Made by a program: the position numbers and the translations under genes. From an uncultured Oscillospiraceae bacterium (lineage in GTDB: Bacteria > Bacillota > Clostridia > Oscillospirales > Oscillospiraceae), in NCBI GenBank assembly GCA_934512135.1, contig CAKSWT010000003.1:62001-126000 (forward strand): DNA of 64,000 bases, given 5' to 3'. The notes beneath the pieces were generated by a model. It was not told the origin of the DNA. It ran no database searches and saw only the letters and a program-made list of their open reading frames with translations. Shown here piece after piece: positions 51,990 to 59,270 of the stretch (positions are counted from its first letter, which is position 1; each line of letters begins with the position of its first letter).

Positions 51990-52826
51990 ATGGAAACCAA
52001 GCAGCTGGCGATCACCGCCACCAAGGGACGGCTGCTGGCGCTGCAGTGCGTCTATGAGGCCGCCTCCGGCCATCCCGGCGGCTCCATGTCCGCCATGGAC
52101 GTGCTGACCGCTCTGTACTTTGATGTGATGCACATCGACCCCGCAAAGCCCCAGGATCCGGACCGGGACCGGTTCGTGCTCTCCAAGGGCCACTGTACCC
52201 CGGCACTGTATTCCATTCTGGCGCTGCGGGGCTACTTCCCGGTGGAGGACCTGCATCAGTTCCGCCGGATTGATGCCCACTACTCCGGCCATCCGGATAT
52301 GGTCCATGTAAAGGGCGTGGATATGTCCACCGGCTCTCTGGGCCAGGGCATCTCCGCCGCCGTGGGCATGGCCCTGGCGGGAAAGCTGGACCGGAAGGAC
52401 TACCGGGTCTACTCCGTTCTGGGGGACGGAGAAATCGAGGAGGGCCAGACCTGGGAGGCGGCCATGGCGGCGGCCAAGTACAAGCTGGACAATCTCTGCG
52501 CGGTGGTGGATGTCAACGGCCTGCAGATCGACGGCCGCACTGCTGATGTTATGCCCTCAGAGCCCCTGGACAAGAAATATGAGGCCTTTGGCTGGCACGT
52601 CATCAAAATCGACGGCCATGACTTCCCCTCCATTTTGGAGGCGTTCCGGGAGGCGGAGACGGTAAAGGGACAGCCCACGGTGATCCTGGCCAAGACGGTG
52701 AAGGGCAAGGGCATCTCCTACATGGAGAACAACGCCGGCTGGCATGGCAAGGCCCCCAATGAGGAGCAGTACGAAACCGGCAAAGCAGAGCTTCATGCGC
52801 TGCTGAAGAGACTGGAGGCGGAATAA
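51990..52826 (+). CDS. tktN: Transketolase, N-terminal (TPP-binding) subunit
   Basis: 278 residues from ATG 51990 (GGAAAGGA upstream). ASGHPGGSMSAMDVLTALYF, SKGHCTPALYSIL and the TPP motif GDGEIEEGQTWEAAMAAAKYKLDNLCAVVDVN are present. Together with the next gene it makes one transketolase. Its stop (TAA) directly precedes the next ATG. Split transketolase is normal in many anaerobes. Confidence 0.96.
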   Translation: METKQLAITATKGRLLALQCVYEAASGHPGGSMSAMDVLTALYFDVMHIDPAKPQDPDRDRFVLSKGHCTPALYSILALRGYFPVEDLHQFRRIDAHYSGHPDMVHVKGVDMSTGSLGQGISAAVGMALAGKLDRKDYRVYSVLGDGEIEEGQTWEAAMAAAKYKLDNLCAVVDVNGLQIDGRTADVMPSEPLDKKYEAFGWHVIKIDGHDFPSILEAFREAETVKGQPTVILAKTVKGKGISYMENNAGWHGKAPNEEQYETGKAELHALLKRLEAE

Positions 52827-53768
52827 ATGAAGATCGCAACCCGTGCCGCCTACGGCCAGGCTCTGGCCCAGCTGGCGGAAGAATATCCTGAGCTGGTGGT
52901 CCTGGATGCGGACCTGTCCGGCTCCACGATGACCAAGAACTTTGCGGACAAATATCCTGCGCGCTTTTTTGACATGGGCATTGCAGAGGGCAATATGGCC
53001 GGCGTGGCCGCCGGACTGGCAGCCTGCGGCAAGAAGCCGTTTATGAACTCCTTTGCCATGTTCTCTGCGGGCCGTGCCTGGGAGCAGGTGCGGAACTCCA
53101 TCGCCTATCCCGGCCTCAATGTGAAGGTGATTGGCTCTCACGGTGGCCTCAGCGTGGGCGAGGACGGCGCCACCCATCAGTGCATCGAGGACTATGCCAT
53201 TATGCGGGCGATTCCCGGAATGCTGGTGCTGTCTCCCTGCGACGGCCCGGAGATGGAGCTGGCGGTGAAGGCGCTGCTGGAGTATAACGGCCCCGCCTAT
53301 ATGCGGCTGGGCCGCCTGGCGGTGGAATCTGTGACGGATACCATTCCGGGCTACCACTTTGCACTGGGAAAGGGCAGCGTCCTCCGGGAGGGCACCGATG
53401 CCACCATTATCGCCACAGGAATGATGGTCCAGTGCGCCTATGAGGCGGCGGTGAACCTGGCAGGCCAGGGCCTGAACATCCGGGTCATTGACATGCACAC
53501 CATTAAGCCCATTGACCGGGAGCTGGTGCTCCAGGCGGCCAGAGAAACCGGCTGTATTGTCACCTCCGAGGAGGCCAATGTGATCGGCGGCCTGGGCTCC
53601 GCAGTGGCAGAGGTGGTCGCTGAGGGCTGCCCCGTGCCGGTGGTGCGCCACGGAGTCAACGACGAGTTTGGCCGTTCCGGCAAGGCCCAGGCAGTGCTGG
53701 ATGCCTATCATCTCAATGCCCAAGGCATTGAGGAGAAGGTCCGCTACGCCCTGACGCTGAAAAAGTGA
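52827..53768 (+). CDS. tktC: Transketolase, C-terminal subunit
   Basis: 313 residues. PYR domain with DADLSGSTMTKNFADKYPARFFDMGIAEGNMAGVAAGLA, including the catalytic Glu of the IAEGNM block, and SHGGLSVGEDGATHQ. A transketolase C-terminal domain follows (IDMHTIKPIDRE). It pairs with the N-subunit to move C2 units in the non-oxidative pentose phosphate pathway, which also supplies erythrose-4-phosphate to the aro operon. Confidence 0.96.
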   Translation: MKIATRAAYGQALAQLAEEYPELVVLDADLSGSTMTKNFADKYPARFFDMGIAEGNMAGVAAGLAACGKKPFMNSFAMFSAGRAWEQVRNSIAYPGLNVKVIGSHGGLSVGEDGATHQCIEDYAIMRAIPGMLVLSPCDGPEMELAVKALLEYNGPAYMRLGRLAVESVTDTIPGYHFALGKGSVLREGTDATIIATGMMVQCAYEAAVNLAGQGLNIRVIDMHTIKPIDRELVLQAARETGCIVTSEEANVIGGLGSAVAEVVAEGCPVPVVRHGVNDEFGRSGKAQAVLDAYHLNAQGIEEKVRYALTLKK

Positions 53769-53783
53769 TTTGACAAACGCTTC

Positions 53784-53810
53784 GGGGGAGGGCGATGCCC
53801 TCCCCTTTTT
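53784..53810 (+). terminator. Terminator of glyS/transketolase unit
   Basis: GGGGAGGGC / GCCCTCCCC with a short GAT loop, then a U run, 15 bp after the stop. Confidence 0.88.
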
Positions 53811-53825
53811 ACAAGGAGGACACCG

Positions 53826-54527
53826 ATGAAGCAGGCACTGCAGGCCGGTCTGCCGGCCCTGGGACGGGCGCTGAGCCAGGAACAGCTGGAGACCTTTTGC
53901 CGGTTTGGCCAGGCACTGATCGAAAAGAACCAGGTGATGAACCTGACGGCCATTACAGAGCCGGAGGCGGTGGCACGGCTACACTTTCTGGACTGCATGG
54001 CGCTGCTGAATGTCTATGAGTTCACCGGCAAGCAGGTGATTGACGTGGGCTGCGGGGCGGGATTCCCCGGGGTACCTTTGAAAATTGCGGAGCCCACCAT
54101 CCGGCTGACCCTGCTGGACAGCCTGAAAAAACGGGTGGATTGGCTGAGCCAGATCCTGCCGGAACTGGGGATCCCGGCGGAGTGTACCGCGGCCAGAGCA
54201 GAGGAATATGCCCTGGAGCATCGGGAGCAGTACGACGTTGCCGTGTCCCGGGCGGTGGCGCGGCTGAACGTGCTGGCAGAGCTGTGCCTGCCTCTGGTGC
54301 AGGTGGGGGGCGCCTTTGTGGCCATGAAGTCCACGGACTCCGATGAGGAACTGTCCCAGGCGGCCCATGGCATTGGACTGCTGGGCGGAAAGGTCCGGAA
54401 GATCGTGGATTACCCCGTGCCCGGCACCGACACGGTCCATCGGGCGGTGGTCATCGAAAAGGTCCGAAGGACGCCGGCGCAGTATCCCCGTCGGTTTGCG
54501 AAAATCAAACAGAGCCCCCTGACATAG
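53826..54527 (+). CDS. rsmG: 16S rRNA m7G527 methyltransferase RsmG
   Basis: 233 residues. NLTAI in the N-terminal part, SAM loop VIDVGCGAGFPGVPLKI, LLDSLKKRVDWLSQI and SRAVARLNVLAELCLP. It methylates N7 of G527 in 16S rRNA; loss gives low-level streptomycin resistance. AAGGAGG precedes the ATG. There is no separate promoter visible, so it depends on readthrough or a hidden promoter. Confidence 0.96.
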   Translation: MKQALQAGLPALGRALSQEQLETFCRFGQALIEKNQVMNLTAITEPEAVARLHFLDCMALLNVYEFTGKQVIDVGCGAGFPGVPLKIAEPTIRLTLLDSLKKRVDWLSQILPELGIPAECTAARAEEYALEHREQYDVAVSRAVARLNVLAELCLPLVQVGGAFVAMKSTDSDEELSQAAHGIGLLGGKVRKIVDYPVPGTDTVHRAVVIEKVRRTPAQYPRRFAKIKQSPLT

Positions 54528-54530
54528 TGA

Positions 54531-54567
54531 CAGGCCCGACCGGAGGAACAGCCTCCGGCCGGGCCTG
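54531..54567 (+). terminator. Terminator of rsmG
   Basis: A 16-bp stem (54531-54546 with 54552-54567, one mismatch) starting 3 bp past the stop, with only a short U-rich tail (TTCC). Confidence 0.8.
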
Positions 54568-54683
54568 TTCCATTGGAGTAGAACCTTGTATGAAAAGCCG
54601 GGGAACTGCATAGGATGAGATGGGAGGACCAAGGGGAATTCACAAATTCTACACATTTCCTCGGCGTTCTCAAAAGAATCCTG

Positions 54684-54711
54684 TTGAAATTTGCTGAAAT
54701 ACTGCTATAAT
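54684..54711 (+). promoter_or_regulatory. Sigma-A promoter of the MinD-like gene
   Basis: TTGAAA (54684-54689), 16-bp spacer, TATAAT (54706-54711). Confidence 0.75.
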
Positions 54712-54745
54712 GGTAGTGCATGACTGAAAAAGGGGGGAGATTCAC

Positions 54746-55489
54746 ATGGGCGACGTGTTGGTGGTAACCTCCGGCAAGGGCGGCACCGGCAAGACCACAC
54801 TTTGCGCGGGAATCGCCTCCTGCCTGGCTGCTATGGGACAGAAGGTATTGGCCATTGACTGCGACATTGGGCTGAGCAATTTGGACATTGCCCTGGGGAT
54901 GACCGACTGCGCCACCATCAGCTTTTTGGATGTGATGATGGAGAACCACTATCTTTCCGACGCACCGGAACATCCGTCGATCCCCGGGCTGCAGCTGCTG
55001 ACGGCCCCCTCCAAGACCCGGGCCGGACTGGTGGATGACATTATCTTCGGCCGATTGATCGAGGAGGCGGCGGAGACCTATGACTGGGTGCTGCTGGATG
55101 CCCCGGCGGGGATCGGCTTTGGCTTTGACTTGGCTGTAAGCTATGCCACCAGGGCCATTCTTGTGGCCACGGCGGACCCCGGTTCCCTGCGGGATGCCCA
55201 GCACACGGCGGGGCTTTTGGTGGATCACGGGATTGACCCCATTCATCTGGTGGTCAACCGGGTGACCCGGCGGCTGCTGAGTTCCATTCGGTCTACAGTG
55301 GACGACATGATGGATCATGTGGGGCTGCCGCTGTTGGGCCTGATCCCGGAGGATCAGGCGGTGCCTGTGGCAGCGGCCCATGGGAGCGCCTTGGTGCTCC
55401 GAAGCCGGAAGGGGGCGGCCATGGCCTGCCTGCATATCTCCCGGCGGCTGCTTGGCATGGAGGCCCCACTGATGCATATGAGATATTGA
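54746..55489 (+). CDS. minD: MinD-like ParA-family ATPase
   Basis: 247 residues. The deviant Walker A is SGKGGTGKTT (residues about 9-18), Walker A' is DCDIGLSNLDIALG, and WVLLDAPAGIGFG is the switch II/Walker B block. The C-terminal stretch MACLHISRRLLGMEAP could be the amphipathic membrane helix. In clostridia MinD places the division septum with MinC and MinE; minC and minE are not here. The MgsA-like gene follows 28 bp later, an order that echoes the minD-minE-rodA-mgsA region of clostridia. Confidence 0.87.
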   Translation: MGDVLVVTSGKGGTGKTTLCAGIASCLAAMGQKVLAIDCDIGLSNLDIALGMTDCATISFLDVMMENHYLSDAPEHPSIPGLQLLTAPSKTRAGLVDDIIFGRLIEEAAETYDWVLLDAPAGIGFGFDLAVSYATRAILVATADPGSLRDAQHTAGLLVDHGIDPIHLVVNRVTRRLLSSIRSTVDDMMDHVGLPLLGLIPEDQAVPVAAAHGSALVLRSRKGAAMACLHISRRLLGMEAPLMHMRY

Positions 55490-55517
55490 TGAACCTTTGG
55501 AGTTGGAGGAGATTACG

Positions 55518-55934
55518 TTGAATATTGCAATTATGGCGCAGGATAAGAAGAAAGAGCTGATGATTCAGTTTTGCATCGCCTATAAAGGCATTCTGGCGAA
55601 GCACAATCTCTCTGCTACCAACACCACAGGCCGCTTGGTGGCGGAGGCCACCGGCCTGCCGATCACCCTGTATCTCTCCAGGGCCCAGGGGGGGCAGCAG
55701 CAGGTGGGTGCGAGAATCGCCTACAATGAGGTGGATTTGCTGCTGTTTTTCACCAATCCCACCTGTAACGATCCGGTGCAGGAGCAAAACCTGCTGCAGA
55801 TCGAGCGGCTGTGCGACATGCACAATGTGCCCTATGCCACCAATCTGGCCACGGCGGAGATGCTCATTATGGGCCTGGCCCGAGGGGACCTGGATTGGCG
55901 AGAGGGCGGCGGAAAGGCCGCACCGCTGTACTGA
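55518..55934 (+). CDS. Methylglyoxal synthase-like protein lacking the catalytic residues
   Basis: 138 residues from TTG 55518 (GGAGGAG upstream). The whole length aligns with MgsA: start MNIAIMAQDKKKELM, then LVAEATGLPI and RLCDMHNVPYATNLATAEMLI. Key MgsA residues differ when compared by eye with the Bacillus and E. coli enzymes: AHD is AQD, ATGTTG is ATNTTG, GGDQQ (catalytic Asp) is GGQQQ, and the DPLxxxPHxPD stretch is NPTCNDPVQEQN. The active Asp and both His are therefore gone. It probably keeps the fold and has a binding or regulatory role, not methylglyoxal synthesis. Confidence 0.85.
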   Translation: MNIAIMAQDKKKELMIQFCIAYKGILAKHNLSATNTTGRLVAEATGLPITLYLSRAQGGQQQVGARIAYNEVDLLLFFTNPTCNDPVQEQNLLQIERLCDMHNVPYATNLATAEMLIMGLARGDLDWREGGGKAAPLY

Positions 55935-55938
55935 TACC

Positions 55939-55970
55939 AAATGGCGTCGGCAGAGGCCGACGCCATTTTT
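55939..55970 (+). terminator. Terminator of the MinD/MgsA-like unit
   Basis: A perfect 13-bp stem AAATGGCGTCGGC / GCCGACGCCATTT with a 4-nt loop, starting 4 bp after the stop and ending in U. Confidence 0.92.
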
Positions 55971-56007
55971 CTGGGAGCTGGGGAAATCGGAGACGGAGGA
56001 TGAAGCC

Positions 56008-56277
56008 ATGTATGAGGTCTATATTGTGGAGTGTGCCGACGGGACCCTGTACACCGGGATTGCAAGGGACGCGGAGCGTCGGCTGGCGGTCCACAACCGG
56101 GGCCAGGGGGCGAAATACACCCGAAGTCGTCTGCCGGTGGTCCTCCGCTATCGGGAGCGGCAGCCGGATAAATCCGCCGCTCTTCGCCGGGAGATGGCCA
56201 TTAAAAAGCTGTCCCGGGAGGCGAAGCTGGCGCTGATCGGGACATATCAGGAGGAACGGAACAGGCCGGAGCGGTAG
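56008..56277 (+). CDS. GIY-YIG domain protein (UPF0213 type)
   Basis: 89 residues from ATG 56008 (GGAGG upstream). YEVYIVECADGTLYTGIARDAERRLAVHN carries GIY-YIG-like strands (VYIVEC, LYTGIA) and the catalytic-type Arg. KYTRSRLPVVLRYRE and EMAIKKLSREAK follow. Single-domain members of this class are of unsettled function, possibly DNA repair. Its stop codon lies inside the first copy of a 26-bp repeat (56263-56288). Confidence 0.9.
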   Translation: MYEVYIVECADGTLYTGIARDAERRLAVHNRGQGAKYTRSRLPVVLRYRERQPDKSAALRREMAIKKLSREAKLALIGTYQEERNRPER

Positions 56278-56514
56278 GCTCCGGCCTGAGACTGTCGAAA
56301 AAGCCGGAAGGCTTTTCCGACAAAGGGGTTGCGGCCTGATGCGCGCATTTTTGTGCGCTTTGGGCGCACAAAAGCCACACTTTCAGGCCGAGAGGTATTT
56401 TCCGCCATGTACACGCCCCGGCGGAAAATGATTTCACTTTATTTCGCCGCTGCGGCGGCGAAACTCTACGAGGTCTTTTGTCAAACTGAGGCCGGAGCGG
56501 TAGGCTCCGGCCTG
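56263..56514. repeat. Repeat-flanked multi-hairpin intergenic element
   Basis: An exact 26-bp direct repeat (AGGCCGGAGCGGTAGGCTCC plus GGCCTG) occurs at 56263-56288 and 56489-56514, each itself a hairpin. Between them lie about 200 bp without a gene but with many inverted repeats: GTCGAAAAAGCC/GGCTTTTCCGAC, CGGCCTGA/TCAGGCCG, GTGCGC/GCGCAC, TTTTCCGCC/GGCGGAAAA and TTCGCCGC/GGCGGCGAA. The insert is more AT-rich in its loops than the genes around it. It looks like a small inserted, non-coding repeat element; no transposase. Confidence 0.75.
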
Positions 56515-56517
56515 TGT

Positions 56518-56847
56518 TTATGCAAATACCACCTGTACCAGCACCATATAAATGGCAGTGCCGCCGAAAATGCTCACCAAGGTGCTGCGCTTCCACAGGT
56601 GCAGCAGGACCACCGCGGCAATGGCAATCAGTTCCGGCAGCCCATGGGGAGGGGCCAGAAAGCTCACGTTTTTGAGACAGTAGATCACCAGCATGCCCAT
56701 GACCCCATAGGGCAGGACTGTGCCCAGATAGGTAATCAGCGGGGGACGCCTGTCGGGATCCTGAAACACCCAAAAGGGCAGAAAGCGCAGAACCATGGTT
56801 ACCGCGGCGATCACAAGGATTTGCAGCAGCACATACAATCTAGGCAC
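56518..56847 (-). CDS. azlD: AzlD family branched-chain amino acid exporter subunit
   Basis: 109 residues, four membrane segments. AAVTMVLRFLPFWVF and YLGTVLPYGVMGMLVIYCLKN are family marks. It works with AzlC to export branched-chain amino acids or analogues. It overlaps azlC by 8 bp. The second 26-bp repeat copy sits 3 bp past its stop. Confidence 0.93.
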   Translation of the reverse strand: MPRLYVLLQILVIAAVTMVLRFLPFWVFQDPDRRPPLITYLGTVLPYGVMGMLVIYCLKNVSFLAPPHGLPELIAIAAVVLLHLWKRSTLVSIFGGTAIYMVLVQVVFA

Positions 56848-57529
56848 CTCTGGTCACCTCCGCTTTTCCCCGAAGGGCCGTCAGAGCCAGGGTAATCAGC
56901 ACCATGGCGGGAATTACAAATCGCCTTGGTCCCAGAAGCAGCAGGCATCCGGCGGTGATTCCCAGACCCAGCAGCGCAGGCAGGTGATTTTTGGTGGAGA
57001 GCCACTGTTCAACGAAAATCACCACAAACAGAGCGGTCATGGCGAAGTCCATTCCCGTGGAATCAAAGGGCAGAAACGGGCCCACCAGGCCGCCCAGGGT
57101 GCAGCCGGTCACCCAATAAAACTGATTCAGCAGGGAGACCCAGAGGTAATAGCCCGTGGGCTGGGTACCCTCCGGGGCAGGTGCGCACACCAGCGAGTAG
57201 GTCTCATCGGTGAGGGAAAAGATCAGATAGGGCTTTTTCCGGCCGGCGGCTTGATACCGATCCAGCATGCTCAGACCGTAGAAGAAGTGCCGGGCGTTGA
57301 TCATCAGCGTCATCAGGGCGCAGGTAATGAGACTGGCGCCGCCGGAGATCAGGTCCAGCGCCGCATACTGCATGGAACCGGCGTAGATGGTCAGGGACAT
57401 GAGCAGGGCCCAGAGAAAGCTGTAGCCCAAATCCTGAAGCAAAACACCAAAGCCCAGACCCAGCACCAAATATCCGGCCATAACCGGGAGACTGGCACGG
57501 AAGGCGGAAGAAATTGTTTTTCGGTCCAT
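56840..57529 (-). CDS. azlC: AzlC family branched-chain amino acid exporter subunit
   Basis: 229 residues from ATG 57529 (AAAGAGG upstream; a GTG nine bases earlier is less likely). ASLPVMAGYLVLGLGFGVLLQDLGYSFLWALLMSLTIYAGSMQYAAL and MTLMINARHFFYGLSML are diagnostic. Seven or so membrane segments. It functions opposite in direction to the Liv importer found at 34-39 kb. Confidence 0.94.
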   Translation of the reverse strand: MDRKTISSAFRASLPVMAGYLVLGLGFGVLLQDLGYSFLWALLMSLTIYAGSMQYAALDLISGGASLITCALMTLMINARHFFYGLSMLDRYQAAGRKKPYLIFSLTDETYSLVCAPAPEGTQPTGYYLWVSLLNQFYWVTGCTLGGLVGPFLPFDSTGMDFAMTALFVVIFVEQWLSTKNHLPALLGLGITAGCLLLLGPRRFVIPAMVLITLALTALRGKAEVTRGA

Positions 57530-57574
57530 CACCGGCACCTCTTTCCCTGGGAATCATGTGACCATATTATAACG

Positions 57575-57614
57575 CAGCAGCCGGAGGATTGGAATCCAAT
57601 CTTTCCGGCTGCTG
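57575..57614. promoter_or_regulatory. Long inverted repeat over the azlC promoter region
   Basis: CAGCAGCCGGA (57575-57585) pairs with TCCGGCTGCTG (57604-57614), with ATTGGA/TCCAAT inside. TATAAT, the likely azlC -10, lies at once downstream (57565-57570). It could be the terminator of the upstream gene, an operator, or both. Confidence 0.6.
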
Positions 57615-57653
57615 TAGGGGGAAATCTGTTGAAAGTATACGAAAGCACTAGGA

Positions 57654-58121
57654 TTACTGGGAAGGGCGCTGGGCCCAGGCAAGCAGCTGCTGGGTCTGGG
57701 CTGGGGTGAGGCAGCGCCTGGGCAAAATGGAGCAGGTCTTGGGATCGGAATAGAGCAGGAAGTCGCTGCGGGTCCGGCGAAGCACCGTCTGCTCCCAGGG
57801 GATGCGGACCGTCTGCTCTCCCACGGTCAGGGTATAGCCCTCCGGGGAAAAGCTGTAGTCCAGAGTGGCCTCGTGGTATTTCATTGGCTTGAAGTTCTTC
57901 CGTCCGGAGAATTCATAGGCCAGGGCCAGGAGAATGAGGATAATGGCCGGGCCGATCCAGCCCCAGATGGTGAGACCGCCCTTTACCAGGAAGATCACCA
58001 GCATAAGGGCATAGAGAAGGACCCAGAGCATCAGATAGGGCCGAAGCATCATCCGGCGCATGGACTGCATCACCTCATTGGGGGTGAGCCGGTCCACATG
58101 GACCGTAAAGGCAGAATCCAT
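57654..58121 (-). CDS. YcxB-like two-TM protein
   Basis: 155 residues from ATG 58121 (AAAGGAG upstream). Two membrane segments (PYLMLWVLLYALMLVIFLV; WGWIGPAIILILLALAYEF) are followed by a C-terminal beta-rich part: YSFSPEGYTLTVGEQTVRIPWEQTVLRRTRSDFLLYSDPKTCSILPRRCL. This pattern fits the YcxB C-terminal family, of unknown function. It follows pta and its strong terminator, and I see no clear promoter of its own. Confidence 0.72.
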   Translation of the reverse strand: MDSAFTVHVDRLTPNEVMQSMRRMMLRPYLMLWVLLYALMLVIFLVKGGLTIWGWIGPAIILILLALAYEFSGRKNFKPMKYHEATLDYSFSPEGYTLTVGEQTVRIPWEQTVLRRTRSDFLLYSDPKTCSILPRRCLTPAQTQQLLAWAQRPSQ

Positions 58122-58138
58122 AAAAGGCTCCTTTCCAG

Positions 58139-58172
58139 AAAAAGTGGTGCGGAACAAGCTGTTCCGCACCAC
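58139..58172 (-). terminator. Terminator of pta
   Basis: GTGGTGCGGAACA / TGTTCCGCACCAC, 13 bp perfect with a 3-nt loop, followed by five U on the minus strand. Confidence 0.94.
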
Positions 58173-58188
58173 TGAGAATGTACCAAGA

Positions 58189-59160
58189 TCAAGCCAGGCC
58201 GGCGGTGATAATGGCCATCTTGTAGACCTCGTCGGCGTTGCAGCCGCGGCTCAGGTCGTTGATGGGCGCGTTCAGACCCAGCAGGATGGGGCCGTAAGCG
58301 GCGAAGCCGCCCAGACGGGCCGCAATCTTATAGCCGATGTTGCCGGCGGTGACGTCGGGGAAGATGAAGGTGTTGGCCTGACCGGCAACCGGGGAGCCGG
58401 GGAACTTCAGCTGGCCAACCTCGGGGGCCACGGCGGCGTCAAACTGCATCTCGCCGTCCACGGGAACGGTCATGACTTCCTTTGCCTTGGCAACGGCGTT
58501 CTGAACCTTGGTGACCTCGTCATCCTTGGCGGAGCCCTTGGTGGAGAAGCTCAGGAAGGCAACCTTGGGGTCGATGCCGAAGGTCTCGGCGCACTTTGCG
58601 GTCTCCTGGGCGATTTCCACCAGGTTGTCCTCGGTGGGATGGATGTTGATGGCGCAGTCGCCCATGGCCAGCTTCTCCTGGGTGCCGTCGGCGTTGTCGC
58701 GGACCATAATAAAGCAGGAGGACACGATGGTGTTGCCGGGCTTGGTCTTAATGAGCTGGAGTGCAGGACGGACGGTATCAGCGGTGGAGTAGGTGGCGCC
58801 GCCCAGCAGGCAGTCAGCCTTGCCCATCTTCACCAGCATGGTGCCGAAGTAGTTGCCCTTGAGCAGGTTTGCCTTGCACTGCTCGGGGGTCATCTTGCCC
58901 TTCCGGAGCTCCACCATCTTGGCGACCATGGCGTCCATCTCGGCGTAGGTCTCGGGATCGATGATCTCGACGCCCTCGATGTCGAAGCCGCCCTTCTTGG
59001 CAGCGGCCTCAACCTCGGCCACCTTGCCCACCAGGACGACCTTCATAATGCCCTCAGCCTTGATGCGGGCAGTGGCCTCCAGGATACGGGCGTCGGGGCC
59101 CTCGGTGAAGACGATGGTCTTGGGATCCTGCTTCAGCTTTTCAATCAGAGTATCAAACAT
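58189..59160 (-). CDS. pta: Phosphate acetyltransferase Pta
   Basis: 323 residues, the short single-domain form. VFTEGPDARILEATARI at the N-terminus, LLGGATYSTADTVRPALQLI, MGDCAINIHPT and SFSTKGSAKDDEV are present. It makes acetyl phosphate from acetyl-CoA for ATP by acetate kinase; ackA is not adjacent. Strong promoter at 59224-59252. Confidence 0.96.
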   Translation of the reverse strand: MFDTLIEKLKQDPKTIVFTEGPDARILEATARIKAEGIMKVVLVGKVAEVEAAAKKGGFDIEGVEIIDPETYAEMDAMVAKMVELRKGKMTPEQCKANLLKGNYFGTMLVKMGKADCLLGGATYSTADTVRPALQLIKTKPGNTIVSSCFIMVRDNADGTQEKLAMGDCAINIHPTEDNLVEIAQETAKCAETFGIDPKVAFLSFSTKGSAKDDEVTKVQNAVAKAKEVMTVPVDGEMQFDAAVAPEVGQLKFPGSPVAGQANTFIFPDVTAGNIGYKIAARLGGFAAYGPILLGLNAPINDLSRGCNADEVYKMAIITAGLA

Positions 59161-59223
59161 TGCGATTTACCTCCGTAAAAGAATATATGGAATAACGGAT
59201 GGCAGATAGAACTGTCAGCCACT

Positions 59224-59252
59224 ATTATACAACAATATGCTCCGGTTCTCAA
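59224..59252 (-). promoter_or_regulatory. Sigma-A promoter of pta
   Basis: TTGAGA (59247-59252), 17-bp spacer, TATAAT (59224-59229) on the minus strand. Confidence 0.8.
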
Positions 59253-59270
59253 CAGATAAATGAGATAATT

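Noticed and set aside
51990..53768. Transketolase broken into two genes by frameshift
   Set aside because: Both parts have proper starts and stops, and the split form is standard in clostridia.
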